Origin: Cytophagales bacterium
GTDB lineage: Bacteria > Bacteroidota > Bacteroidia > Cytophagales > Cyclobacteriaceae
NCBI GenBank assembly: GCA_005788235.1
Contig: SXYU01000071.1
Span: 1-38,646, forward strand
DNA: 38,646 bases
Direction of reading: 5' to 3'
How positions within the stretch are numbered: the stretch's first letter is position 1; every line of letters begins with the position of its first letter. Positions 1 through 9,973 of the stretch are shown in pieces. A program made the translations under genes and the position numbers. The notes under the pieces were generated by a model. That model did not search any database. It was given only the letters and a program-made list of their open reading frames with translations, and had not been told where the DNA came from.

Positions 1-55
1 AAGAAAACAGGAACAAAACGATGCCAAGAAGAGCCGTTTGGTAGAGTTTAGTCAT
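1..55 (-). CDS. N-terminus of a truncated CDS, probably gliding motility lipoprotein GldH (runs off window edge)
   Basis: Minus strand from 55 reads MTKLYQTALLGIVLFLFS..., a signal-peptide-like start overlapping the stop of the upstream PSP1 gene; gldH commonly follows the PSP1/ricT gene in Bacteroidota (gene-order inference). Confidence 0.45.
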   Translation of the reverse strand, partial: MTKLYQTALLGIVLFLFS

Positions 56-1466
56 TGCCTAGGTTACCACTTGGTCCTTGATTGATTCTTGGAGGAAACC
101 GTTTAGGGGTTTCAGATGGGTTGTTTGTAGGCTTAGGTGCAGGTGATTCTCCTTTGGAAGCTGCTGCATCTGAATTGCCAGCATTGAAGTTTGGCCGAGG
201 CTTATTTTTATGTTTTTTACGCTTATCACCTTGCCTTGGCGACGGACTTCCTTCTGCTGGTCTAGTTTGAATCGGGGCAGCTTGTTGCTGCTCTCCAGCT
301 TTTGGAGCTTGACTCTCAGGACGAGGAGCTTGGTTCTGATTCATGCGCATCCCATTTCCTTCAGTAGGCCGCTTCTTTTTCTTTTTCTTTTTCGAGAATT
401 TTTTATCCAGCAACTCCAACTCACGCGTAGACTGTGCCGCAAAATCTTCCGCCTCAGTCGATTGATCTACTTTAAGGTTAAAAACCTTCACACCTTGTTC
501 ATTTAAAGCTTGAATTTCGCGTACTCGATCACAAGTGATGCTGATCCAATCGTTGTCATGGTTGTAATTAAACCACATCAACTTTCTAAAAATATCTGTC
601 TTTTGCAACTTGGCAGGACCCTGTTCCGTCAGTAGCGGCTTTTCTACTTGAGGGATATCCTTGATAGCGTCCATGTAGGTATCAAGCTCATAGTTGAGAC
701 AGCATTTCAAACGTCCACATTGGCCACTCAATTTTCCGGGATTAAGTGAGAGATTTTGGTATCGCGCAGCAGAAGTGGTTACATTTTTGAAGTCTACTAG
801 CCAGGTAGAGCAACACAGCTCTCTACCGCATACTCCTATGCCACCTAATCTCCCGGCCTCTTGACGAAGGCTGATCTGGCGCATTTCTACGCGCACCTTA
901 AATTCACCTGCAAGCGATTTGATCAACTCCCTAAAATCAATTCGATCCTCCGCTGAATAATAAAAGGTTGCTTTGGAATTGTCTGCCTGAAACTCAACAT
1001 CAGACATTTTCATGTTTAAGCCATATTCATCCACAATTTGCTTGCATCTGTACAAAGTTGGGACTTCTCTGGATTTGGCCTCCTCCCATTTCTCCATATC
1101 CTTCTCTGTGGCTACCCGATAGATTCGAGTGATGTTGTCGTCGTTTCTAACTTTCCGCTTTTGCATTTGGAGACGGACCAACTCACCTTGTAAGGAAACA
1201 TGACCGATATGGTGGCCGCTGGGTACATCCACTACTACTGGATCTCCCGTGTGGAGCGATAAGTAGTCCACATTTCTAAAATATTCTTTTCTACCTCCCT
1301 TAAATTTGACTTCAACGACATCAAATTGATCTAGCTGGGGGATACCCATTTGGGTGAGCCAATCAAAAGAATTCATTTTATTGCAATCACTCGTGCCGCA
1401 GGTGCCATTGTTTTGGCATCCTCCAGTACCTCCAGAGGAGGTGGAGCATGAACTACATCCAGACAT
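48..1466 (-). CDS. ricT: PSP1 domain / RicT (YaaT)-like regulatory protein
   Basis: Conserved PSP1 core with GGIGVCGRELCCSTWL and GKLSGQCGRLKCCLNYE cysteine motifs; Cys-rich N-terminus; Lys-rich disordered C-terminus. Confidence 0.85.
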   Translation of the reverse strand: MSGCSSCSTSSGGTGGCQNNGTCGTSDCNKMNSFDWLTQMGIPQLDQFDVVEVKFKGGRKEYFRNVDYLSLHTGDPVVVDVPSGHHIGHVSLQGELVRLQMQKRKVRNDDNITRIYRVATEKDMEKWEEAKSREVPTLYRCKQIVDEYGLNMKMSDVEFQADNSKATFYYSAEDRIDFRELIKSLAGEFKVRVEMRQISLRQEAGRLGGIGVCGRELCCSTWLVDFKNVTTSAARYQNLSLNPGKLSGQCGRLKCCLNYELDTYMDAIKDIPQVEKPLLTEQGPAKLQKTDIFRKLMWFNYNHDNDWISITCDRVREIQALNEQGVKVFNLKVDQSTEAEDFAAQSTRELELLDKKFSKKKKKKKRPTEGNGMRMNQNQAPRPESQAPKAGEQQQAAPIQTRPAEGSPSPRQGDKRKKHKNKPRPNFNAGNSDAAASKGESPAPKPTNNPSETPKRFPPRINQGPSGNLGND

Positions 1467-1502
1467 ATCTATTTTTTACAGGGCTTACGCCTCTAAATCC
1501 AA

Positions 1503-2795
1503 TTATTTACTTCCTAATTTTAAAATATCCTGACCAATATCTCTTCGGTAATGAGATTTTGACCAAGTGATTTTTTTTACTTTGCCATAAGCAGCAGCTA
1601 GGGCATTTTCCAAATTAGCACCAATCCCTGTTACTGCAAAGACTCGGCCACCTGAATTAATCAGCGCCCCTGATTCATTACGCGCAGTACCAGAATGAAA
1701 AAGAACCGTTTCTGAATTTGCTTCAGGTACCGCTATGGAAAATCCCTTTTCGTACTCCTCCGGATATCCACCACTAACCATCACTACAGTAGCACAGGTT
1801 TGGGGAGATAGCTGAAGTTTGTAGCTTGCAAGAGTTCCTCCAGCGATAGCCTCAAGCAAATCTACAAAATCACTTTCAATCCGTGGTAGCACTGCCTCTG
1901 TTTCTGGATCACCCATCCGCACATTGTATTCTATTACGAAGGGTTCACCATTCGAATTCATCAAACCGATAAATAGAAATCCTTTGTAGGGGATTCTTTC
2001 TTTTTCTAATCCCTGTATGCTAGGGATGACTATCTGATCTTCCACTTTTTTCAAAAAGGCCGCATCTGCAAATGGGACAGGGCTAACTGCTCCCATACCA
2101 CCAGTATTGAGCCCTGTGTCTCCTTCGCCAATCCGTTTGTAATCTTTGGCTTCGGGCAATATTTTGTAGCTAATCCCATCCGTAGCCACAAAAACTGAGA
2201 GTTCAATCCCCGTTAAAAACTCTTCCACTACTACTTTGGAAGAAGCATCTCCAAATTTAGCATCTACAAGCATTTCTTTTAAAGAGATTTTTGCTTCTTC
2301 TAAACTTCCGCAGATCAATACTCCTTTGCCAGCAGCTAAGCCATCCGCTTTCAACACAATTGGTAGGGATTGCTTTTCTAAATAGGCGAGTCCCTCTTCC
2401 AATTCATAGGCATGAAATGTGGCGTAAGCCGCAGTAGGAACTCCATTGCGAAGCATAAACTGTTTGGAAAAATCTTTACTTCCTTCCAGAGTAGCTCCCA
2501 ATTGTGAAGGACCAACAACCAATACTTGCTCCATTCCTTCTTGGGAGTACAGGTAATCCACCAATCCTTTTACCAAAGGTTCTTCTGGTCCAATGACCAA
2601 AAGGTCAATGTCATGGGATTGAATGAAAGTATAAATTCCAGAGAAGTCAGTTACGCCCAGTGGAACATTGGTTGCGATTTCGGCTGTTCCTGGATTGCCG
2701 GGGGCAACAAAAAATTTATTGCAGCGCGGACTTTGCGCAATCTTCCATGCAAATGCGTGCTCCCTACCTCCACTACCCAATAAAAGAATATTCAT
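1503..2795 (-). CDS. purD: phosphoribosylamine--glycine ligase
   Basis: MNILLLGSGGREHAFAWK N-terminus, ATP-grasp motifs KADGLAAGKGV and EYNVRMGDPETEAVLPR. Confidence 0.97.
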   Translation of the reverse strand: MNILLLGSGGREHAFAWKIAQSPRCNKFFVAPGNPGTAEIATNVPLGVTDFSGIYTFIQSHDIDLLVIGPEEPLVKGLVDYLYSQEGMEQVLVVGPSQLGATLEGSKDFSKQFMLRNGVPTAAYATFHAYELEEGLAYLEKQSLPIVLKADGLAAGKGVLICGSLEEAKISLKEMLVDAKFGDASSKVVVEEFLTGIELSVFVATDGISYKILPEAKDYKRIGEGDTGLNTGGMGAVSPVPFADAAFLKKVEDQIVIPSIQGLEKERIPYKGFLFIGLMNSNGEPFVIEYNVRMGDPETEAVLPRIESDFVDLLEAIAGGTLASYKLQLSPQTCATVVMVSGGYPEEYEKGFSIAVPEANSETVLFHSGTARNESGALINSGGRVFAVTGIGANLENALAAAYGKVKKITWSKSHYRRDIGQDILKLGSK

Positions 2796-2806
2796 GGATT
2801 CGTTTT

Positions 2807-4984
2807 TTAATTGGCATGTTCTGAAATAAACTTGATTCGGTACACACGAAGTTCCTCGTCCGTGAAATCTTCTCCCTCAAGCTCTTTCAAAGCATCCTTA
2901 ATATGATCTGTTTCCGCATTCATGAAGTAATCCAAGAGAATATCTTCTCGCTCATCATCCATAATGCGATGGATGTAATAGTCTATATTTAGTCTGGTGC
3001 CACTGTAGGTTATCTGTTCAATTTCTTGAAGCAGATCTATCAAGGAAAGATTGAGATTTTGAGCAATTTCTTCCAAATTGATTTTGCGATCAATTTGCTG
3101 GATGATCGAAATCTTAACCTTAGATCGAGTTCCTGAGGTCTTAATGACCACTTCTGAAGCAGTTTCTATTTCATTTTCAGATACATAATTTTGGATGACT
3201 TGTAGAAATGAGGTGCCAAACTTTTCTACTTTTCCCATTCCTACTCCATTGATTTGGGAAAGTTCTTCCTTGGTTGTAGGATAAACAGTTGCCATCTCTT
3301 CGAGGGAAGGATCTTGGAAAATCACATAGGGGGGAAGCCCTTTTGATTTTGCTACACGCTTCCGCTCAACTTTTAATAGCTCAAATAATTTTTCATCATA
3401 GGCTTGGGTCGACTGGAGTTGCTCCTCTTCGACCTCATTCTTTCCCAATTGCTCGAAATCCTGATCTTTATAAAGCTCGATTAAATAGGGGTCCTCCAAA
3501 AAGTTTGCTCCCTTTGGCGTTAATTTTAGCAACCCAAAATTCTCAATATCTTTTTCTAGAAGGGCAGCGATCATTCCTTGACGAATTACTGAAGTCCAAT
3601 GCCGTTCATTTTCACCCTTTCCTTTACCAAAAACAGGGAGTCTATCGTGTTGATAACTGATAATGTAGTCATCTTTTTCACCTGTAATCACTTTCACCAA
3701 GTGCTCAATACCAAAGCGCTCTTGTGTTTGCTTCACTGCTTCCAAGGCAATGCCAAGCCCATGAATTCCCTCAAATGTTTCACGTTCTCGTTTGCAGTTG
3801 TCACAAAAGCCACAATCCTTTTCAAGGATCTCTCCAAAATAATTCAGGATAAATTTTCGCCTACAGACACTTGTTTCAGAATAAGCAGACATTTCCTGCA
3901 GGAGGATTTTGGCATTCTCTCGTTCCGTTACCGCTTTATCCTTGTTGAACTTATCTAATTTGATGATGTCTTCGTAGCGGTAAAACATCAGGCAGTGCCC
4001 TTCTAAACCATCTCTGCCTGCTCTGCCAGTTTCTTGGTAATAGCCTTCGAGTGATTTGGGTACATCGTAGTGAATCACATACCGGACATCTGGTTTGTCA
4101 ATTCCCATCCCGAAGGCAATGGTTGCTACAATAACATCCAACTCTTCATTTAGGAAATCATCTTGGGTTTTTATCCGAACTGCTGAATCTAATCCCGCAT
4201 GATAGGGAGCAGCATTAATTTGATTGACTTTCAATAATTCGGCAATCTCCTCTACCTTTTTTCTACTCAAGCAATAGATGATGCCAGACTTTCCTTTGTG
4301 TTGCTTGATGAATTTGATTAGTGATTTCTTAGAGTCATTTTTGACCTTTGGCCGAATCTCATAATACAAGTTTGTGCGGTTGAAAGAGGATTTAAATAAA
4401 TCCGCCTCCTCCATCTGTAAGTTGCGCTGTATGTCTTGCTGCACCTTTGGAGTGGCTGTTGCAGTCAGTGCAATGATCGGCATTTGGGGGGCAATTTGGG
4501 CTACAATGGATTTGATTTTTCGGTATTCTGGTCGAAAATCATGCCCCCACTCTGAGATACAATGTGCCTCATCGATGGCGACAAAACTTAAATGTGCTTC
4601 CTTCAAAAATGCAATATTCTCTTCTTTTGTGAGTGATTCTGGTGCCACATAAAGTAACTTAGTTTTCTTTTTCAAAACCTCATTCTTTACTTTGGTGGCC
4701 TCAGATTTTGTTAATGTAGAATTTAAAAAATGCGCATTTATACCGATAGCATTTAGCTGATCTACTTGATTTTTCATCAAGGCAATTAATGGAGAGATGA
4801 CGATGGCTGTTCCTTCACTGACTACTGCAGGCAACTGGTAGCACAGCGATTTTCCCGCCCCAGTGGGCATGATCACAAAAGTATTCCGCTGGTTGAGTAA
4901 ATTATTAACTATAAGTTCTTGGTTTCCACGGAACTGACTAAATCCGAAGATTCTCTTGAGGTCTAACTTAACTTTTTCTTCCAC
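2807..4984 (-). CDS. recQ: ATP-dependent DNA helicase RecQ
   Basis: FRGNQELIV, PTGAGKSLCYQLPA, DEAHCISEWGHDFRPEY, QETGRAGRDG, RecQ zinc motif (CRRKFILNYFGE...CGFCDNC), HRDC region. Confidence 0.96.
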   Translation of the reverse strand: MEEKVKLDLKRIFGFSQFRGNQELIVNNLLNQRNTFVIMPTGAGKSLCYQLPAVVSEGTAIVISPLIALMKNQVDQLNAIGINAHFLNSTLTKSEATKVKNEVLKKKTKLLYVAPESLTKEENIAFLKEAHLSFVAIDEAHCISEWGHDFRPEYRKIKSIVAQIAPQMPIIALTATATPKVQQDIQRNLQMEEADLFKSSFNRTNLYYEIRPKVKNDSKKSLIKFIKQHKGKSGIIYCLSRKKVEEIAELLKVNQINAAPYHAGLDSAVRIKTQDDFLNEELDVIVATIAFGMGIDKPDVRYVIHYDVPKSLEGYYQETGRAGRDGLEGHCLMFYRYEDIIKLDKFNKDKAVTERENAKILLQEMSAYSETSVCRRKFILNYFGEILEKDCGFCDNCKRERETFEGIHGLGIALEAVKQTQERFGIEHLVKVITGEKDDYIISYQHDRLPVFGKGKGENERHWTSVIRQGMIAALLEKDIENFGLLKLTPKGANFLEDPYLIELYKDQDFEQLGKNEVEEEQLQSTQAYDEKLFELLKVERKRVAKSKGLPPYVIFQDPSLEEMATVYPTTKEELSQINGVGMGKVEKFGTSFLQVIQNYVSENEIETASEVVIKTSGTRSKVKISIIQQIDRKINLEEIAQNLNLSLIDLLQEIEQITYSGTRLNIDYYIHRIMDDEREDILLDYFMNAETDHIKDALKELEGEDFTDEELRVYRIKFISEHAN

Positions 4985-5044
4985 TAGAAGAAAGGGCTTT
5001 GAGGGTGATGTCTACCTGGGCACCAGATTGAACGATTACTTTTA

Positions 5045-5052
5045 TACCTTTG
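5045..5052 (+). promoter_or_regulatory. putative Bacteroidota -7 element (TACCTTTG) for the KpsF/GutQ-type gene
   Basis: Matches TAnnTTTG, 29 nt upstream of the TTG start; no well-spaced -33 TTG. Confidence 0.4.
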
Positions 5053-5054
5053 TA

Positions 5055-5062
5055 CAAAACTA
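5055..5062 (-). promoter_or_regulatory. putative -7 element (TAGTTTTG on minus) for recQ
   Basis: CAAAACTA on plus = TAGTTTTG on minus, matches TAnnTTTG; 70 nt upstream of the recQ start. Confidence 0.3.
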
Positions 5063-5081
5063 ATGTTTAACGCAGGTAATA

Positions 5082-6050
5082 TTGAAGTTAACAAAAAAAA
5101 TTAGAAACACCGCCGTTCGGGTTCTTTTAAATGAATCCGAAGCCATCACCAAGATTTCTACCCTCCTAAATGAGGACTTTGAAAACTGTGTGTACCATCT
5201 CCTTCAATCCAAAGGTCGATTGGTGATCACTGGTGTGGGAAAAAGTGCATGGATAGCCAATAAACTGGTGGCCACGCTCAACTCCACCGGTACCCCGGCA
5301 CTCTTCATGCATGCTGCTGACGCCATTCATGGGGACCTTGGAATGGTACAGCAAGACGATACGGTACTTTTTATTTCAAAATCTGGGAACACTGCTGAAA
5401 TCAAGGTACTTATTCCTTTGGTAAAGCAACTTGGAGTCAAGGTAGTAGCCCTGGTATCCAACAGACAATCCTTCCTAGCAGAACATGCACACTTTGTGCT
5501 CAATGCTACGATCAACGAAGAGGCATGCCCTCATAATCTAACTCCCACTACGAGTACTACTGTCCACATGGCACTAGGGGATGCTTTGGCTATCTGCCTT
5601 TTAGAAGCTCGTGGGTTTACTTCCTCGGATTTTGCACGTTTCCATCCCGGAGGATCACTTGGGAAGCAGCTTTACCTGAAAGTAGGGGACTTACTCTCCA
5701 ACAATCAATTGCCAACAGTGAAAGAAAATGCGAGTTTAGCAGCCGTTATTGTGGAGATTTCAAGCAAGCGATTGGGTGCTACAGCAGTGCTTGACGAGTC
5801 AGGAGATCTTAAAGGAATCATTACTGATGGAGATTTACGGCGAATGCTGCAAAAAACGCTTGCCATTCAGGAACTGCAAGCAAAGGATATCATGACTTTG
5901 AATCCCAAATCAATCGCAGTTGAAGACTATGCAACTGCAGCTTTTTCTTTAATGAAAATGCACAATATCACACAATTGGTTGCCTTAGATGGTAAGAAAA
6001 TCGCTGGATTTGTGCATATTCATGACTTAATGAAAGAAGGTATTGTTTAA
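5082..6050 (+). CDS. kdsD: KpsF/GutQ family sugar-phosphate isomerase (arabinose-5-phosphate isomerase), TTG start
   Basis: SIS domain (GRLVITGVGKSAWIANKLVATLNSTGTPALFMHAADAIHGDLGMV) plus tandem CBS domains. Confidence 0.9.
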   Translation: MKLTKKIRNTAVRVLLNESEAITKISTLLNEDFENCVYHLLQSKGRLVITGVGKSAWIANKLVATLNSTGTPALFMHAADAIHGDLGMVQQDDTVLFISKSGNTAEIKVLIPLVKQLGVKVVALVSNRQSFLAEHAHFVLNATINEEACPHNLTPTTSTTVHMALGDALAICLLEARGFTSSDFARFHPGGSLGKQLYLKVGDLLSNNQLPTVKENASLAAVIVEISSKRLGATAVLDESGDLKGIITDGDLRRMLQKTLAIQELQAKDIMTLNPKSIAVEDYATAAFSLMKMHNITQLVALDGKKIAGFVHIHDLMKEGIV

Positions 6051-6056
6051 GCTTCC

Positions 6057-7133
6057 ATGAAGGACCACCCTTACATTGTAATCATGGCCGGAGGGGTTGG
6101 TTCCCGATTTTGGCCCTACAGCAAAAGCAGCAAGCCCAAGCAGTTTTTGGATGTCTTAGGTACAGGGAGGACTCTCCTCCAAATGACTTTTGATCGATTT
6201 AGAGAAATAGCTCCAGCGGAACAATTTTATGTAGTCACCAATCAAGCACATGCCAGCCTTGTAAGCGAACAACTACCAGAGCTTCTTGATCACCAAATTC
6301 TAGCTGAGCCGTTACGGAAAAATACTGCCGCCTGTCTTGCCTACGCTGCCTATAAAATATCAAATTTGGATCCCGATGCCACCATAGTTGTGGCTCCCGC
6401 GGATCACCTGATTCTACAAGAGGGCAGGTTCCTTCAAACCTTGGTTACGGCAATTTCAGCCGCACAAGTGTATAATAGGCTGCTGACGATAGGGATCAAG
6501 CCCAACAGACCAGAAACGGGGTATGGCTACATTCAATACCTTCCCGATTCTGAATATTCTCAGGTTTTGAAAGTTAAAACCTTTACGGAAAAGCCCAATG
6601 CCAAACTTGCCTCTACCTTCTTGGAAAGTGGTGACTTCGTTTGGAATTCTGGCATGTTTGTTTGGAAGGCAGAAAGCCTAATTGAGGCTTTTAAGCAGTA
6701 CATGCCAGACCTATCGGATGCATTTGAAGAAGGAAAATCACAATTCGGAACAAGTGCTGAGGAAGATTTTATAGCTACTACCTACACAACCTTAAAAAAT
6801 ATTTCCATTGACTATGGCATCATGGAAAAATCAGATCAAGTATTTGTAGTTCTAGGTGATTTTGGTTGGTCAGATATTGGTTCCTGGCAAAGTCTCCATG
6901 AACTTCGTAATAAGGATGAACAAAATAATGTCGTAGAAGCGAATGCGCTTTTGTATGAAACTGAAAATTGCTTCATCAAAACAGATAGCGACAAGCTCGT
7001 GGTCGTTCAAGGATTGGACCATTTCTTGGTCAATGAATCTGAAAATGTCCTGCTAATTTGTAAGCTAGATGCCGAAAATAAGTTTCGAGATTTTGTAGCT
7101 CAGGCAAAGAAAAAAGGAGAGGATTTCATTTGA
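6057..7133 (+). CDS. manC: mannose-1-phosphate guanylyltransferase
   Basis: IMAGGVGSRFWPYSKSSKPKQFLD nucleotidyltransferase signature, ILAEPLRKNTAACLAYAA, FTEKPN. Confidence 0.93.
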   Translation: MKDHPYIVIMAGGVGSRFWPYSKSSKPKQFLDVLGTGRTLLQMTFDRFREIAPAEQFYVVTNQAHASLVSEQLPELLDHQILAEPLRKNTAACLAYAAYKISNLDPDATIVVAPADHLILQEGRFLQTLVTAISAAQVYNRLLTIGIKPNRPETGYGYIQYLPDSEYSQVLKVKTFTEKPNAKLASTFLESGDFVWNSGMFVWKAESLIEAFKQYMPDLSDAFEEGKSQFGTSAEEDFIATTYTTLKNISIDYGIMEKSDQVFVVLGDFGWSDIGSWQSLHELRNKDEQNNVVEANALLYETENCFIKTDSDKLVVVQGLDHFLVNESENVLLICKLDAENKFRDFVAQAKKKGEDFI

Positions 7134-7146
7134 AATCCTCTTTTAT
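7119..7146. terminator. hairpin terminator shared by convergent genes, overlapping the guanylyltransferase stop codon
   Basis: GAGGATTTCA-TT-TGAAATCCTC followed by TTTTATTATTTTTT on plus and preceded by an A-run (T-run on minus). Confidence 0.75.
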
Positions 7147-7922
7147 TATTTTTTGCGTTGGCGTATAGCCTCGTAGATCGCTATTCCAGCTGATACAGAA
7201 ACGTTTAAACTTTCGATATTTCCTGCGAGAGGGATTTTAACTTGGTCATCTACCATGCCCATGATCTCTTGGGAAATTCCGTCTTCCTCTGAGCCCATGA
7301 TGAGCGCAACTGGAGAAGCGAAGTCTCCCTCATACATAAGTTTTTCGGTTTTTTCTGTGATTGCGATTAGGGATAATCCCATTTTTTGTAAATCTCTGCA
7401 GGTATAAAATAAGTTTTTTACCCGCGCTACAGGAATGAAGTTCAAGGCTCCTGCCGAGGTTTTTACTGCATCTGAATTGATTTGAGCACTCCCTTTTTCT
7501 GGAATTACGATGGCATCTACACCTGCACATTCTGCAGTACGGGCGATTGCTCCAAAATTGCGTACGTCTGTCAAATGATCAAGCACTAAAATTAAGGGTG
7601 CTTTGCCCACAGCATAACATTGATCAATGACGTTGTCCAAAGAGGCATAGGCAATGGTGGACATCTGCGCAATCACGCCTTGGTGATTTTTGCGTGTGAT
7701 GCGATTCAGCTTGGCATCAGGGACCCTCACTACTGGAATATTTTCAGCTTTGCAAAGCTGAAGTAACTCCTTGATGAGGTCGTTATTGAGTTCTTTTTGA
7801 ACTAATACTTTGTCTATCTCTTTACCGGCATGGATGGATTCCATCACTGCTCGGGTTCCAAAAATAAAATCTTTGTCGAAGGCTCCTTTATCGATTAGAA
7901 AGCCATCCTTCCGCTTCTCCAT
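7146..7922 (-). CDS. rlmB: 23S rRNA (guanosine-2'-O)-methyltransferase RlmB-like (SpoU/TrmH family); ORF track extends to 7943
   Basis: IFGTRAVMESI, LDHLTDVRNFGAIARTAECAGVDAIVIP, IMGSEEDGIS, LNVSVSAGIAIYEAIRQR. MEKRKD start preferred because the longer form only increases overlap with the upstream gene. Confidence 0.92.
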   Translation of the reverse strand: MEKRKDGFLIDKGAFDKDFIFGTRAVMESIHAGKEIDKVLVQKELNNDLIKELLQLCKAENIPVVRVPDAKLNRITRKNHQGVIAQMSTIAYASLDNVIDQCYAVGKAPLILVLDHLTDVRNFGAIARTAECAGVDAIVIPEKGSAQINSDAVKTSAGALNFIPVARVKNLFYTCRDLQKMGLSLIAITEKTEKLMYEGDFASPVALIMGSEEDGISQEIMGMVDDQVKIPLAGNIESLNVSVSAGIAIYEAIRQRKK

Positions 7923-9130
7923 TGTGAAATGTTTTTGAACCAAATCGGCTGGTAGGCCCTTGATCGGTTCAGGGTATAGAAATGTGGACTAAGAATTGTT
8001 TTAACCCGCGTAAAGGTAAACCTAATTTTGGAAGAGTCGTTTATCCCTGCATAGGACCAAACTTCCTGATCTTCAAAAAAATTAACTTCCTGAGGAGGGC
8101 CCATTACAATGTACACCATCCCTCTGTCTGTTTTCCAGCCTTCTTTAAAGTCGGTAAACAGAATATTGGAAAACTCTACCATCTTGAAGTAATTTCGGAT
8201 AAGATCCTTAGCAACTTCTTCATTTCGAGTCAAATTAAGCCAATAGGCATCTAGAGCCTTTTTTTTGTCCTGAGCCAACAGTAGACTTTCATGTTCTTTT
8301 TTGGTTGAAATGTAGGTAACCATTTCTACCATTTCATTCCAATTTTTGACTTTAGGGAATGCCTCATGCACAGTTCGAAGTAACAAACCAGTAGAAGCGG
8401 TGCTGTCTGATTGGAAAAAATAATATCCCTCATCTGTAAGGGTTTTAGGAATATTAGACAAGAAATCACCCCGATTTTGTACCACTACTTCCTTTGGTAC
8501 ATCGGCAAGTCTGGTTTCCATGGGTGGGAAGGGAACCGCAAAAGTGCTTGGGTAAAAAAATGAAAATAGGGTAGGCCCCTTACTTGTCTTAAAGAGTATC
8601 GATTGGTCTTTGGTTAGGTAGCTTTGATCGAATGGAACCTCATTGGCATAGAAATAGCCAAAATCAGGTTGATCAAATACAAAGGATCCCTTCAAATCCA
8701 AATGGGTGGTGTAGGTATCTTTTTGTCGACTGTCCACCGCTTCAAAAAATGCAATTGCTGTTTCTTGTGAGGAAGGTATTTCTACACTAGTTTCGAAAAG
8801 CCAATGACGCTCCGTATCTCCCACCAATTGCTCAGTACTTAGCTTTATTTTTTTTTCTGATCGAATTTCTTCCTCATAGGAAGAAAGAAGCGTGTAACTG
8901 AATTGATAAGTATCCAATCGGGCATTTTCTTCTATTTTTTCCACTACAAACTGTAGTTTGAACGCCGTTTCGGAAAGCTTAATTGGAATGATTTTTTGCC
9001 CCAATCGAGCATAAATGGAATAACGAAGTGCCTGATCTGTGGAGCTTAGTGTTGTTTGTGCAACTGTGGTATGGGACAGAATAACTAAAAATAAGAATAA
9101 AGGCAGCAGCTTGAAGTACTTTTGATTCAT
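7895..9130 (-). CDS. GWxTD domain-containing protein
   Basis: FTDFKEGWKTDRGMVYIVMGPPQEVNFFEDQEVWSY matches the GWxTD domain; N-terminal signal peptide. Confidence 0.85.
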   Translation of the reverse strand: MNQKYFKLLPLFLFLVILSHTTVAQTTLSSTDQALRYSIYARLGQKIIPIKLSETAFKLQFVVEKIEENARLDTYQFSYTLLSSYEEEIRSEKKIKLSTEQLVGDTERHWLFETSVEIPSSQETAIAFFEAVDSRQKDTYTTHLDLKGSFVFDQPDFGYFYANEVPFDQSYLTKDQSILFKTSKGPTLFSFFYPSTFAVPFPPMETRLADVPKEVVVQNRGDFLSNIPKTLTDEGYYFFQSDSTASTGLLLRTVHEAFPKVKNWNEMVEMVTYISTKKEHESLLLAQDKKKALDAYWLNLTRNEEVAKDLIRNYFKMVEFSNILFTDFKEGWKTDRGMVYIVMGPPQEVNFFEDQEVWSYAGINDSSKIRFTFTRVKTILSPHFYTLNRSRAYQPIWFKNISQWRSGRMAF

Positions 9131-9163
9131 TTGGTTTAGTTCTCAGGTTTTAAAAATTAGCCT

Positions 9164-9171
9164 TACTTTTG
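9164..9171 (+). promoter_or_regulatory. putative -7 element (TACTTTTG) for the methyltransferase gene
   Basis: Matches TAnnTTTG, 20 nt upstream of the ATG at 9192. Confidence 0.4.
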
Positions 9172-9191
9172 CCAAAATACTAAAATTTCTA

Positions 9192-9968
9192 ATGGCTACC
9201 TATACAACGGAAATTGCGTCAGATAAGTTGATCAGCGACAATCCCATACATCAACGATTACTCAAGGCCTATATTGCTGCTAAACCCTGGATTTCTGGAA
9301 ATTTGCTAGAAATCGGCTGTGGAGAAGGAAGAGGCGTGGAAGAATTGTTGCCACATGCCATCCAGTACTTAGGTTTGGATAAAATAGGTGAGGTAATTCA
9401 AACTTTGCAACAAAAATACCCAGGCGTTGAATTCAAGCAAGCGGTAATACCTCCGTTTGAAGGAATTGAGGATAACACCTACGATACCATTGTGAGCTTT
9501 CAGGTGATCGAACACATCTATGAGGACCGTCTTTTCCTCCAAGAAATCTACAGAATGCTGAAGCCAGGGGGGAAGGCCATTATTTCTACTCCAAATAGCA
9601 GCCATACGCTCTCTCGAAACCCATGGCATGAGCGAGAATACATCCCACAGCAATTGATTGACTTGGCTCAACCGATTTTTGATAGGATCGAAGCAAAAGG
9701 AATAGGGGGAAATGGAAAGGTTTGGGCATACCATGAGGCCAATCGTAAGTCTGTACAAAAAATCATGCGTTTTGATGTTCTGGATTTGCAGCATAAACTG
9801 CCTAATTCAGTGCTCAGATGGCCCTATGAATTCTTAAACCGATTCAATAGGAATCGACTGCATCGGATGCAAGGAGCTGCAGTAGTAGCTATTTCTCATG
9901 AGGATTACCTTGTGGTGGAGGATCCAAAGGAAGGTCTGGACTTATTTTACATCCTCTGGAAAAAATAA
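9192..9968 (+). CDS. class I SAM-dependent methyltransferase
   Basis: LLEIGCGEGRGVEELLP (motif I), YDTIVSFQVIEHIYEDRLFLQEIYRMLKPGGKAIISTPN. Confidence 0.9.
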   Translation: MATYTTEIASDKLISDNPIHQRLLKAYIAAKPWISGNLLEIGCGEGRGVEELLPHAIQYLGLDKIGEVIQTLQQKYPGVEFKQAVIPPFEGIEDNTYDTIVSFQVIEHIYEDRLFLQEIYRMLKPGGKAIISTPNSSHTLSRNPWHEREYIPQQLIDLAQPIFDRIEAKGIGGNGKVWAYHEANRKSVQKIMRFDVLDLQHKLPNSVLRWPYEFLNRFNRNRLHRMQGAAVVAISHEDYLVVEDPKEGLDLFYILWKK

Positions 9969-9973
9969 TTTCA

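Noticed and set aside
3289-3660. Plus-strand ORF (123 aa)
   Set aside because: Antisense to the well-supported recQ gene; no protein-like motifs.
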